Assembly (NCBI GenBank): GCA_950295325.1
Contig: OX485805.1
Span: 250,501-310,500 of the forward strand
Direction of reading: 5' to 3'
From: Polytrichum commune
Taxonomy: Eukaryota > Streptophyta > Polytrichopsida > Polytrichales > Polytrichaceae
Length of the DNA: 60,000 nt
Below the pieces are notes generated by a model, which searched no databases, was not told where the DNA came from, and was given only the letters and a program-made list of their open reading frames with translations. The position numbers and the translations under genes are program-made. Below are positions 9,159-21,080 of this stretch, piece by piece; within the stretch, counting starts at the first letter, position 1; every line of letters starts with the position of its first letter.

Positions 9159-12100
9159 CATTATGAGACTGTGAACCCTTTGAGTGGTCCACCACTCTGC
9201 GGGATCACTTTTAGTTAGAATGTTAGCATTAAAAGTTAGAATTGATAGGAAATTTAGGAAAAATTAGTTCATTTAGCATTTAGCCTAGAAAAAGGAAGGT
9301 CAAAATGAAACTAAGTAGTGCTAGAAGATAGCAAAGTAGAAAAAATGTGCTAGCTAGTAAAAACAACTAGCTAAGCAAATATTAGTAGATGCTAGTTATT
9401 AAGCAAATGTTAGTAGATGCTAGCTAAGCAAGTGTTAGTTTATTAGTTAGTGTGAGGCACACAAGACTATTAGAGGTGGTTTAGGTAAGAAGATAAAATC
9501 GGCGTGAAGAATTTTGAAGAAAAAAAGAAAGAGAGCAAGGGGGATACTTGCCCACTTGCCCCCTTGCCAACTCGATGGCGGAAAAATTAGAAAGATTTCT
9601 AAAGGTTTTTTGTCGGAGCCACCTCGGCGAGAGGGTGGCAACCTCAACCGGGAAAACCCCCGAGCCAAAATTTCGGGAAAGAGTTTGAAAAATGGATCCG
9701 GTGGAGGAGGGGTCCAACCCTTTTGTGAGAGGGTTTAAAAACCCCTCCTTCCACCTTGTAGCTCTTTCTCTTTCTCTAGTTTTTGGGCGAAGCCCTGCTT
9801 CAATGTAGTTAGGAAAAAATCCTTTAGCATGTATTCTCAATGGTCTAAAAGAAAGGCTTGAGAACCCCCTCTACTCTCTCTCTCCTAGTTAGGTTGTGTG
9901 TTTATTAACACACCAACAAAATTATTCCTTCTTTTGTAGAGGTAGGTTGGATGGTAGAGTTTTGAGTAGAGGCATTATAGACCTCATCTGCCAATGCCCT
10001 GAAGGCTTAGTTAAAAAGCTAGAACAAGATACTTATCATTTTTCTCTTAGAGAGATTTCATATAGCCATCCATAGCCGTTTCCCATTTGTGATTTGGTTA
10101 AGATGACAATTAGTTATGAATTTTCAAAGATGGAGTAGAAAAAACTGGGTGGTCTTGTGGGTAGCGGCTGCTGGATCAGACCTGCGAGCCCAATAGGAAT
10201 TTTAATTCCAAGAAGTTATTTTTTTTCCAAGTAGAACTTTTGTGTAGCTTTCCAAAATGGCTTAGAACATTTGATTTGAGCATGATTTGAATTAGATATG
10301 AATTGTGCAAGATGGGACACATAGTTTGAGAACTTTTGGTTGACTGCTGCATTACAGAGGACCTGCTGGGTTCACTTCGGCTTACCTTTCTAATCACATA
10401 TTTTTATCAAATACATCTTTTTAATATCTCTCCAGGGTCATATAGAACGTTTGATTTGACTAAGATTTGAATTAGATATGAATTGTTGAAGGCGAGATAC
10501 GTAGTTTAAGCCTTCTTGATTGACTGCTGTGTTACAAGGAGTCCGCTGAATTTCTATTAGCTTAACCTGCTGATGTCATAATTTTTCTAGTTAGAGCTTG
10601 TTCATAGCTTTCCAATGGTATAAGGAAAGCCTAGATCCAAGTAGTAAGGAATGTGCTATGAATTTTTGAAGTTAGAAGGTAGATAGGTGGGTTGGAAGGG
10701 TCGGTTGAATCGACCTCACACTTCCAACCCTCATAACTTTTGCATTTCTTATCCGATTAGAGTGATTTTTAGATCATTGGAAAGATAATTTGGTGCACTA
10801 AGTATAAATATTATCCTTAGGATTAAATTACAGGGCAGAATAACACTTTATATTTTAATTGTTAACTAAGGTACGCTTACTACCAAACTAGTTACAAAGA
10901 AGGAGGCAAGGTCGACGCTCGGAAAGTGGAGCAAGGAAGGAGGTAGCGGCTCGGCCTACATCAAGCCCAAATCAACCGAGGAAAATTGAGGTAAATTAAC
11001 TAACCTTAAGCCTTCCATTTAGGATTGGAGGGAGCACGGCTAAGGTACGCATCTCTAAACCCACTCACCTATCTCGTAAGGTCAAGTGGCTTGACCACTT
11101 GACCGCCGAGGGAGTACCCAATTCCATTGTTTTCGGGGCCCTTGGTATGTTTTGTGGTAGTAGCTTCATTTATTAGCAAGTTTCGTGTGTGGTAAGTCGG
11201 ATTAATCACCGACACGACCACTCTGAATGTTGTTGGTGGAAAGGTGGGGTTAATGACCCGCGAATCCACTATTATGTTGTTGGCCCCATAGATTGGGAGT
11301 AATGGCCCCAATTTATGAAGATTGCGCAACAGGTTGAACCTACAGGTCGCCCGTCACCCTGGTCCCATTGAGTTGCATTTCGTGGTCTATCCAGTGTAAA
11401 CACATTTAACAATCAAAACATACAAAATAAATCGTAAACCCTTGTTGGCAAAAGACCCGAGGTAAGGGGTGATGCCTAATATATTAATGTAGTAAGTTAG
11501 GACGTGCAAACAAAAGTAAGTAATTAAGAAGGAATTTGTGTGAAGGGTGGGACTTAGGCCAAGTTCCCCCGCTTAGAAAACTAAATAGAACTAAATAAAG
11601 AAATAGGAAGAATTGAATGGTCCATCAAATTGTCGTTATTCCGTTCGTTGAGTTAGGGTGGTATGAGTCACACCCGGTTGGGTGTATCAGAACCATCCCA
11701 ATTCACAAATTAGGATTGCCTTGGTTTCAAGGCTGGTGCGTCTGCGCGTAGAATAGGTTGTAGGTTAAGGTTAGAACTAGATATGAAATTGGTTAGTGGA
11801 GTTTAAAGCCACACTAGTAAAAAACTAAGGCCTAACCTCCGGAGGTACTACGACGCATATTTAATCTCCCTTAAAAATCTAACTACTCACGTTATACACC
11901 TATCATCCGGGTTCGGCTTGGGCGCCTGCAAATGCAGGCCACCTTCACCGAAGGGCTTGTGTGATACTTTTAGGCTCCCTCGAAAGGGGGTGGCCCAAAA
12001 GTACCACAGAGACAATTCGTACCGATGGGAACGTGCATTGGGAACGTGGTTCACGAGTAAATACCCGTGAATTGCCATCATTGACAAGGTTTAGAACAAG

Positions 12101-12622
12101 AGGAAGGTCATCACCATAGACTAACACACTATTTCATGCACATTGGTGTATATTTATAAGCTACAATAATTCATATTCTTGCCCACATTAAAACTTAGCC
12201 CAGCTGTCACGGGTGTTCACTCGTGACCAACCAACACCCCGCAACAGATGAGCCTATATCCATAATACAACATAAGTCGACACCACTAAGGAACAACCAT
12301 GCGCATGTCAACAAATGTATGCAAATATAATGGGTCTAATCATAAAAGCTATCATGGCCACTTAATACTACTCAGAGAATACAAATACATCTAACCACGA
12401 GTGAACGGCCATGACAAATCAACGCCATGCAACACACGATGCAAGATCCATAACACATGAAGGAAGGTCTACATGTCATATCCGACTACACAACTGAGGG
12501 TCAAAAAATCATTTGAATGAATCATAGATGCCACAGTGGGCACAAAAAATGTGAACAAAGTATATGAATTGTTGTATCCACGGGTGAACACCCGTGGAAA
12601 ATCTATCACCATAAAGGTCCGG
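9159..12622. other. Non-coding left arm of the large element
   Basis: No convincing gene was seen. Near 9340-9440 the motif TTAGTAGATGCTAG repeats. From about 10230 to 10800 there are two to three diverged units offset by 184 bp (ATTTGAATTAGATATGAATTGT at 10287 and 10469), each ending in a sentence-like block about nucleic acid that is otherwise unremarkable LTR- or UTR-like sequence. The first degenerate members of the ACGGGTG palindrome family appear at about 12047 and 12206. Confidence 0.4.
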
Positions 12623-13180
12623 CTATCTACAAGAGGAGTATGAATCCTTAATCATTTTCAACATCTTGTCATGAGGTTGTCTTTGAGCTATACTACATTG
12701 CTTGCGCTTGACTTCTTCAAGCCATTTCTTCTCCTCCATCAAACCTGTAGCTTCTCGAAGTTGTTTCACCCTTGCAGCCACGTAAACAGACATGGATGAG
12801 GTGGTATTGGGTGAACTACACCTCCAACATCCAGAACTATTTCCCGAGCCCGTGGGCTCACTGGGGTGAGTGGTTTGGAGAGAAAGGTGTCTCTTCACCC
12901 GAGCGCGTGTAACCGGAGCCGCAACAACGACCGGAACAGCCACCTCAACCGCGACTGGAACAGCCACCGCAACCGCAACCGCAACATCGCGTGTTTGGAG
13001 CATACGTGTCTAACAAAACAAACGACAAAATGATATTAGAATCCCTGGGATGAAACACAACTAAAAAAATTGGGATTCATGTGGAAAATGAATTACCTTA
13101 GGGCATGGAGATGTCACTTTGGCGAAGTCGGCGTTAGCATCCGGAAGACGTTGTCGACGAGGTGGACTGGCAATATAGTT
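12623..13180 (-). CDS. C-terminal two exons of an unrecognised small protein
   Basis: Exon 13180-13097 (starts NYIASPPRRQRLPDANADFA, donor GTAATT) joins in phase to exon 13009-12623 (acceptor TTTTGTTAG). The second exon has a (VA)n/VAVPV repeat from a GC-rich microsatellite, a Ser/Pro/Thr-rich middle, and a charged helical C-terminus (VAARVKQLREATGLMEEKKW) ending at TAG. The 5' part was not located and might lie upstream toward 13.3 kb. No family was recognised. It follows the phosphatase gene on the same strand inside the large element, so it may be another cargo gene or the unread 3' end of the phosphatase transcript. Confidence 0.45.
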
Positions 13181-13691
13181 CTTAGGTCGCGTTTGGAATG
13201 GGGAATGATGTTAGGATACAAGAACATAAGAGTCCATGGAAGAAGGACATTATGTGCAAGAGGAGCCCGTCCGTTGCCCCGTAGTAAAGATGAACATGTT
13301 CAAAACATATGAATTATAGCCGACTAAGTCCTACATATTAAAATTCGCTATAACAACCATAATTCCCAAAAACACAACTAACACTGTCCAAGTGGTCTGA
13401 TACATTCATTGAATCAACTACCACATTGCCACGGGTGAACACCCGTGGGACAATGCCAGACGTTCACTGTGGTTGGAAATAGTCGGGTATTCTCTAACAC
13501 CGCAGTGTTGCAAAGTAGTAGAATCCCAGTGAGATACATTCATGACCATGACATGTTTGCAAGAGGAAAATCCACAAAACCAAAACAAGTTTCAAATGAA
13601 GTTGAAAGGCAACAAAGTTTCAGATCCACTTATTTCAAATACAATGTACCAATAGTGCAAATGTGCACTATAGGCGGCCCCAATAGGGAAT

Positions 13692-14474
13692 CTACATTGA
13701 CATCTGCGCCTCTGGAACCATACGAGCAGAAGTCAGTATTTTATGTCTAGCTAATGATTGCTTATAAATCTGAGAACTTGGCAGCTCTAGATTGAAGGGT
13801 CCCTGTCCTGATGGATAAGGGTTGCTCCCCACAAAATCTGGCACATACTGTTGAGAACTCAAGAGCCTTTGCAGGTAACTATGCAGAGTATCCAAGCTTT
13901 GGGTTGACATAAATGGGGGAGGGTTAATGTAGCTCCCAGGAGGGTTTGGGATGCATTTGTAAGGGGAGTCATCAACAAGTAATGTAGTTCTATGACTGGG
14001 TTGCTTCGTATGCGGCACTGGATGCGTCCGGCTCCACTCAAAAAATGCGCACAGGTTTTTCATGAAGAAGCTTGAATCAACATTCATAGGACTAGGAAGA
14101 ATTTGTCCTCTCTCATCCTTCAGAGTGTGACACAATTCTTGCCCAAACACATACTCTGGCTGTCTACAACCATTGAAGAAGTGTCGGACAATTGGCTGAA
14201 GATTCTTCATAAGCTTCGACGACCAGATGACAACATGGAAGTTTGCAAGAACAAAACGCAGAAAGCGCCCCAGTCCTTTCCTAGGTATGAGGGCACTATA
14301 TGGGAGAAAGAGTGGAGCCAACTCCCCAGTTATCTGAGGGCTATATTGTGATTCAAGAGTCTTCCTGGTGTTGACATTGTCGCACTTTGTTGACCTCACC
14401 AGGATCCCGTTCACATCCAGCACTAACCATATCTTCTCTCTCCGATGGACAACAGTGGTTGGAGAGGTGAGGAT
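13692..14474 (-). CDS. FCP1/NLI-interacting-factor-like HAD phosphatase domain protein
   Basis: The exon starts at acceptor ATCGCCAG (14475-14478) with ILTSPTTVVHRREKIWLVLD. Motif I is VLDVNGILVRS near the start. It is followed by GLGRFLRFVLANFHVVIWSS (motif II region, WSS) and TTLLVDDSPYKC (the DD/DSP motif of this family). About 260 codons end at 13692 with a TAG. HAD phosphatases of this group use D-x-D; here the second Asp is Asn (D-V-N-G), so catalysis may be reduced or lost, although D-x-N forms occur in plant relatives. Upstream exons must exist but were not found. It lies downstream of the ParB-like gene on the same strand, with two palindromes between them. Confidence 0.75.
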   Translation of the reverse strand: MLTSPTTVVHRREKIWLVLDVNGILVRSTKCDNVNTRKTLESQYSPQITGELAPLFLPYSALIPRKGLGRFLRFVLANFHVVIWSSKLMKNLQPIVRHFFNGCRQPEYVFGQELCHTLKDERGQILPSPMNVDSSFFMKNLCAFFEWSRTHPVPHTKQPSHRTTLLVDDSPYKCIPNPPGSYINPPPFMSTQSLDTLHSYLQRLLSSQQYVPDFVGSNPYPSGQGPFNLELPSSQIYKQSLARHKILTSARMVPEAQMSM

Positions 14475-14870
14475 CTGGCGATGACAAAATTGAAAGTCAT
14501 TATAAAGGATTTCTATCTAAGGAAACAGTAGATTCTACATGATTTTTATCGAATGAATCAACACGTTGGGTACACATGAGTATGCAAGATAAAAGAATGC
14601 CTGCACATTTATTGATTAGTTTTGCGAGCTCGGGTAAAATATCGTACCGAAGGTGGTATTCCGGCAGTGGTTGTATGACCTGTGACCACATGCACACACG
14701 ACATATGAGATCCACACGCTCAAACCCATACTCTCCCACGGGTGAACACCCGTGGGCACAATATCAAAAAACCTTTATATAAATAATACTCGAGAGATAA
14801 CAAATTGTATGGAAATTGAAAAGTATACACAGGTGGTCCCACGGGTGTTCACCCGTGGAACCAATTGCAT

Positions 14871-17800
14871 TCAAATAACACTATATTCTTCTTCCTCTGG
14901 AAACTCCCCTAGAACAGCAACTGGGTCATCTTCCTCCTCCACGTCTTCCTCCTCGTCCTCTTCCTCTTCTACCTCCTCTTCATGTGTGTCATTCGCACGC
15001 TTTCTTCGAATCTTGCGCTCAATGATGGAATCCACATCGATACGCCCTTCTTCCTCTTCCATATTCACGGCAGCGACATTTCCCTCTTCATTCCACCTTT
15101 GTAGGCTCCAGTCAACTGCGGAAACCATTTTCGTCTTCGCCACCTCTAGCATCTCTAGTGGCACAATATTCACCACCTTCATACCCAAGGCCTGCAAAAA
15201 CCAAGGAATGAGAAAAAGACTTCTCAGTCAAATTAGTCTACATCCAAAAGCGAAAAGAGAATCAATAAACCAATAGTCCCAACTTGTTGATTGTCAACCT
15301 ACTAATTGTCAGGAAAGCTATCGAGCAGGTGGCTAGCAACCAGGTGGATGTCTAGGCCTACGGGTGTTTACCCGTGGGCCTCCCAACATGGTTCATGGCT
15401 AGGTTATCCAATACACCATCCAAACCAGGAATAATACTCTGAAATTCAAGAACCACTTAGGGGAAAAGATGCTCATTACTTACATGAGCCACTATGTGCG
15501 CCTTATTGCCTCCACAAATATTGAGGAAAAAAGATCCCTCAAGATATGAAGGCTTGATGATATCTATGTAGGTCTGCATCCTCAACTCTCCCTTGAATAA
15601 AGACTTGGCCTCCTCATTGGAATACGCCCTTTTCACTGAATAACGTTTATACCGTCCCGGGTCATGGACGTCCAACATCTTCCGGCCTCCACAGAGCCGT
15701 ACAGCCACCTCCGAACTTGACTCGTCCCTATTGTTAAAAATGCAGGTTGTAAGTCGAAGAGCATTTGATTCTAAGAAGCAATCGCGAGATGCAATTTTCT
15801 CCTCTTTAGTGCCATGGTATAATGCGTCACAAAATCTGATGTTGCTCGGCAGGTGCACCTTCAGTACATTGTGAATGAAATGCCGATCCGGATATTCCGA
15901 AATCACAGTCCACAATTGGGGGGAATTTAAAAGGCCTGGAAAATCACGACGAAGACCTTGCAGAGTGGAATCCATACACTCCTTCACACGCCCCCCAGTG
16001 TCTATTCCCGCCTGGACTCCGGGAAGAAATCTTGTGTCCATGTACGCGTGCAAAACTGGTGCAAGCACTGTCCCACCACTGAATTTGTAATTGTTGTCAA
16101 TAGACAACACGACATGTTCAGGTATAACCTCGGTGTTATGTGTACCTAATATGTTCTTCACTCCTTCTTTAAACCGGTCCGGAATAGGTACTCTCTTCCT
16201 TGTGGGGTTCATAGCACCAAGAAGGTACTCCGCTCCAAGCAAGTCTACAAGTCGTTCTCGCTGGAATTTACCAAACTTATTCGCATACTTCCATACTCTC
16301 CAACAATCACGATCAATGGTATCTTTCTGATCGACGTGAACAATGTACAATGGAGTTGGATCTAGACACTGTGTCATGGCGATATAAGTTTCATTCTTTT
16401 TTTTCCTATTCATCGCCCAATCGCGCACAGTCTTCAAGGTATGTCGAGGGTGCTCCTCTCCATCTCTAGTGGTGAGGATTTGATTCGCTGCCATGTCGAG
16501 CTCCATCTCTGTCAAGTCCCGAAATTGTTTCAGGTCGTTCTTGACCACCTTCTTCGACTTAAACCCCTTTGTCTCTTTCATAAAAGCTCCGGTCTTCGGG
16601 TCTACATAGTCACCACTCTCGTAATCCTTGAATATCCGCTCCCACTTCCTCCATATGTCATCGCTCAATACAGGCAAGACGTGCTCCATGATCAGGTTGT
16701 TCTTTTTCTCCACGCGGAACGTCCACATGACGCACGTAATGAATGTTTGTATCAAACACCGGCAATGTATCAATCTCTATAGAAAAAATCTCCATGTAAT
16801 TCTATCAATCACCAACAACATGATAGTCGCCCACGGGTGAATACCCGTGGGAGTCACAGAAATGAGAAATTCAAAAGTCACAAGTTTGAAATATACCTTC
16901 CACTTCTTAAAAGCTTCCGTGTTGTTGGACTTCTCGCGTACAGTTCGGTCAGGTCTTCCTCGCCTAATCCAAGTCTTCCTAGCGTGCTGAATGCACTCTG
17001 TAAATGACGGAAAGTGCTTCCTGTACTCACTATCTAGGTTCAGAACGCCAGAGAGGTGGAACAGAGGGTCGTCATCACCTTCAGGGGCCCAGACCACATT
17101 ACAAGGCCATTTCGAGAAAAACGTCTTCACCTCATCTGTGCTGCTGGGGTCATTCACATACTCCAGATAGGCTGCTAACGTGTGCTGTCCATTTACCACG
17201 TGGAACGATTTTTCCTCCACCTCCTCAAAATTGAATGGTTTAGTTCGCCTATCCGAAGGAACGATTGTCAAGAAGTTGGGATGAATCTTCGGAATGAAGA
17301 CATAGTTGAATAACCATGTCTTGATCTCCTTCAAATGCGCCTCGGATATGGGTCGGCAATTATACCCTGCATCTCCCCGCTCTATATTGTCAATATTGAC
17401 ATATCCATTCACGCCTTCACCGAATATCCACACCCTTTGGTACTTGTTCTTGAACAACTCCATATCCATCAACCTGTCTCCAACCGATTTGTCTGGAGGC
17501 CCATGCATTGATCGCTTGGGAATCTTCTCGAGTTTAAGAAATGGACTATCCTTGGATGTTTTCTTCTTGCCTCTCTTGGAGACAACATCCTGGCCGGGAG
17601 TGTCTTCGACAATCAGTGGTTGTCCTTCATCGGGTCTCGTCTTCTTCCTAGACAAGGTGGCACGGACATCAGTAGGATCCTTCCTCTTGCCATCGCGGAT
17701 TTCCTTCTTCTTCAAAGATGCTTCCAACCTTGCCGCCTTTGCCTCCTCAACTATAACCTTCACTCGTGCTAGAGCAGACTTGTAGTCCTGCTCGATCATT

Positions 17801-18197
17801 ACTGATCTCTCCTCCACGGACTTCGTGTGCACATTGGTCTCGCAATATACTATACAATAGGTGAGGAAATCACCGTTCAATAAGCGGATGTTCTCTCCCT
17901 CATTGTTGAGCTCTTCATTCACATCCGCATATGAGAAAGTCTCCACGAGTGCTGCAACCTTGAAGTCCTTCTTCCGTTCAGACGACTTGCACATTATCAA
18001 TACCCGGCTCCCATCCGCTTGAATGTCCAGTACATGTTTTGCCTTCATGTACTTTCTCCATGTGGAATTGGGCCCAGTCCTCGTGTAAAGCGAGAGCATC
18101 GTTGTCTCTCCGAAACCACTATACTGCATGAACCATTGCAAATCTGGGCCCAAAACTTCAACATCGTGATTCACCCGTCTGCCCACACCTCCCGATA
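14871..18197 (-). CDS. ParB-like (NGQHT) plus amino-methyltransferase-like fusion protein
   Basis: Three exons join in phase: 18197-16897, 16776-15484 and 15191-14871, with GTATAT and GTAAGT donors and TCTGCAG, CTATAG and TTTGCAG acceptors; about 970 residues, with an upstream exon still missing. Exon 1 has a basic, helical, NLS-like middle, then RPISEAHLKEIKTWLFNY and FHVVNGQHTLAAYLEYV, which fits the ParB/DGQHR nuclease-fold motif. Exon 2 ends GSFFLNICGGNKAHIVAH and exon 3 starts ALGMKVVNIVPLEMLEVAKT. Joined, these resemble motifs I and II of beta-class N4/N6 DNA methyltransferases, with motif I near the C-terminus. I could not find a DPPY-type motif IV, so activity is doubtful. The tail is strongly acidic. 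ParB-methylase fusions are known from phages and bacteria; here the gene has plant introns. Confidence 0.65.
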
Positions 18198-18510
18198 CTG
18201 CAGAAGACAATGCACGTGTTAGTACTCAGCATAGCCCAATATTATCACGGATTCTATAACTCATATAACATTGACGTGCACATAGGTATTGTGGTTATAC
18301 CTTTACGGGTTGTTTGCTTAGTTCTTGCCATCTCAATTCAAATGAGAGAACACTTCGACACCTCTATGTATCTAAATGAAACACCAACTATCTATCACAT
18401 GTTTATGTCTAAAACCTTCAAATGTTTACAAAGACACACCAAATTTGTCTACATAAAAAATCCAAAAGACATTTATCAAACAAAATCTCCCGCCCAGGTG
18501 AGTGCAAAGG

Positions 18511-18616
18511 CTCACGGGTGAACACCCGTGGGCACTCCTAACCAGGTGAGTGCAAAGGCCCACGGGTGAACACCCGTGGGCACTTTCAACCAGATGAGGG
18601 GAGAGGCCCACGGGAG
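18511..18616. repeat. Palindrome pair in 47-bp spacing plus a truncated third copy
   Basis: Copies at 18511-18532 and 18558-18581, each followed by GGGCACTxxxAACCAG, then a half copy at about 18606-18616 where the sequence diverges. Same unit as the array at 19251. Confidence 0.85.
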
Positions 18617-19203
18617 GGCTGATTTTTCACAAAGTTTTAGCTCGTCCACGTCCAAAAACCTTGAATTGAAAGGCAAAAAAAAATCTCAACCCGTCCCGAA
18701 ACCGGTAATTTCTAAACAAGTTAAGTCTCTTACAAGTTGGTACAAAATTAGGAAAAAAGAACAGAAAAAAGCGAAGATGTCGACATATGACTCGTTGCAC
18801 TTGGAAACAATAGGATCTTGACAAATTATGCCTTCAATGTTCGTCAGTTTTTTGTCTTTTTCTATCGATTCTCATCTTTTCAGTCCACCCCATTCTAAAT
18901 TGTGTGGTTGAAGAATTAATGTATGCAGGTGAATCAAGCACTTCAAGATTGATATTTTGATTGGGTTTTACTGGTTTGATTGCATTATGCTTATATTCAC
19001 ATGTCATATATGACATAATGTAACTGATATTTAGACCATTTTTCTAGGAAAATGTATCAAAAGAATTTTCATTTTTAGAACCCGTCCACAGTGAATTTGG
19101 CACGTCCAAAAACCGGTTCATTTTCTACGAACACGTCCACTGAACTTTTGCTTTATGAACATGTCCCTGGACATGTTAGGGACCTTGTGAAGAATCACCA
19201 CTG

Positions 19204-19414
19204 CCCACGGGTGTTCACCCGTGGGACTCTCCACCTGGTGAGTGCAAAGGCCCACGGGTGAACACCCGTGGGCACATTCAACCAGATGGGGGAGAGGCCC
19301 ACGGGTGAACACCCGTGGGCACATTCAACCAGATGGGGGAGAGGCCCACGGGTGAACACCCGTGGGCACATTCAACCAGATGGGGGGAGAGGCCCACGGG
19401 TGTTCACCCGTGGG
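19204..19414. repeat. 47-bp palindromic minisatellite
   Basis: Palindromes at 19204-19225, 19251-19272, 19298-19319, 19345-19366 and 19393-19414. From 19251 on, the period is 47-48 bp, with a nearly invariant spacer GCACATTCAACCAGATGGGG followed by GAGAGG. The last copy and the first carry the TT centre, the middle ones AA. The spacers are the same, which distinguishes it from a CRISPR array. Confidence 0.92.
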
Positions 19415-20569
19415 CACTTCAAATATCCACTTTCAGATAACCGCTTTCACACTAACAGAATAACTGGGATTTATGTAATGGACACTCACCAGGGTTCTTT
19501 GGTGGGACCATGTCAAAATTCTTTCAATACGAATGTGGTTTCCTGTACAAAACAAAACACAAGAGCATTTGTTTCAAACTATGCCTACATGTGCAATACA
19601 TTCATACTCTCAAACATCTCAACATGTAAATTCTGGTCTCACATTCTTCTTGCATTCTGGTCTCACATTTTTATGAACATAACCTCTTGTCATTCATCTT
19701 GCATTCTGATTTGAGCATTCTTCTCACATTTCAATCAACTCTTCACACCCAAGCATCACACAACTCACATGCAAATCTCTAGTATTTCTGGGTTTGGAAT
19801 TCTTCAAGCAATTCAAACCCTAATGCACCAGAAATTTAGTATCTTATGCAACAAGTGTCAAGACATTCCAGACATTCATCATTTATCTCTGATTCACCAC
19901 TGCCAGACAACTTATAGCCACAAGCATTACAATGCAAGCAAGAGGAAGAATGAAATTGAAAGAGAAAGCAAAAGAGTGAAAGAGAGTGCAAAACATTGAA
20001 AGAGTTCAGAAACTTACAAGCTTGTGGATTCTCAAATCTTCATGATTGGAACTTCCCTCCACTTGCTTCAGGGTCGCCTTCCTCTTCTCCACATCTCACC
20101 ACTACCATATGCTGGATTGAGCAAGAAACAACTATGCTCACCAAGAAACTATCACATATTCCAAGAAAATGCACACTGAATCTATTCCAGGGTTTTCTTG
20201 AGAAGAGAATCAAGACAAGGAGTACAAGAATTGAATGAAGAGAAGAGAATGAAGAGAATGAAGAGAAGCAAAGCAAGTTCAGAATTGTGGGAGAAGAGTT
20301 TTGCAACAACATTCCAGAAAAGTGGAGAGTGGTGAAGAAAAGAGAGAAAGAATTGGGAGAGGAGAATGAGAGAGAGGGAGAGAGAGGGTGCGAAATGTTG
20401 CCATAATGACGAGCGGGTGGAAGTCGCATGACACATAATGCCTCATTAGTACGAAGGGACATGATGGAGGAAATCTCGGGACGCGAAGAGATATGCGATT
20501 TGGCGGCTAAAGTACGTTTTGAGGAGGGATGGGCGGTATGATGGTATTAGGAGGTAGCGATAAAAAATT

Positions 20570-21080
20570 ATTGGTACTTTGTAAGGTTCGCCCTATTGGT
20601 ATGATAATTATTAGTACTTAGTAAGATATCTAAGTATTAGTGAGATAATTATTAGTACTTAGTAAGATATCTAAGTATTAGTGAGATAATTATTAGTACT
20701 TAGTAAGATATCTAAGTATTAGTAAGACAATTATTAGTAATTAGTAAGATAACTGTGTATTAGTAAGATAATTATTAGTACTTATTAAGATAACTCATAT
20801 TAGTATGATTGATATTATTTTTATTATTAGTAAATTGTCATATTCACTCTATTGTTAATATTAGTAATATTAGTAATATTAGTAAAAATGATTTATAGTG
20901 ATTAATAGTAATTACCAGTAATAGTAACTAATAGTAACTAATAGTGACTAGTAGTGAATAATAGTGAATGCTAGTGCTTCATAGGTCATTATAGTCATTA
21001 ATAATGTTTAATAGTGATTAATAATTATGAATTACTAATGGGTGACTAGTAGTGATTAATAGTAATAATAATAATCACTT
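20570..21080. repeat. AT-rich tandem repeats: 41-bp array and AGTAAT microsatellite
   Basis: ATTAGTACTTAGTAAGATA recurs at about 20610, 20651, 20692, 20733 and 20774 (41-bp period). It grades into TAGTAATAT and AATAGTGACT repeats up to about 21080. No coding content. Confidence 0.85.

Larger units (their letters stand above)
12577..16851. repeat. Dispersed single copies of the CACGGGTG palindrome, left gene cluster
   Basis: Core CCACGGGTGttCACCCGTGG with 10-bp arms and a two-base centre (TT or AA by orientation), often extended to 22-26 bp. Copies: 12577-12598, 13429-13448, 14735-14756, 14839-14858, 15355-15380 (changed centre and flanks) and 16830-16851; a degenerate copy lies at 12206. The copies at 15355 and 16830 lie inside introns of the ParB-like gene, and those at 14735 and 14839 lie between it and the phosphatase gene. 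None is in a recognised coding exon. Confidence 0.9.
18198..20460 (-). other. Upstream introns and probable 5' leader of the ParB-like gene
   Basis: The first visible exon starts with an acceptor at 18198, so transcription begins further up. On the minus strand, ...AAGATTTGAGAATCCACAAGCTT followed by GTAAGTTTCTG near 20012 is a good 5' leader donor, with GA-rich sequence upstream to about 20460. No start codon could be assigned. The span contains the palindromic arrays at 18511-18581 and 19204-19414. Confidence 0.35.

Noticed and set aside
18511-19414. CRISPR-like array (22-base repeats with ~25-base spacers)
   Set aside because: Spacers are identical to one another, the repeats are palindromic along their whole length, the context is a eukaryotic intron, and no cas-like gene is present.
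20040-20462. 140-codon Ser/Phe/Leu-rich minus-strand frame
   Set aside because: Composition follows GA/CT-rich leader sequence; it better fits the 5' leader of the ParB-like gene.
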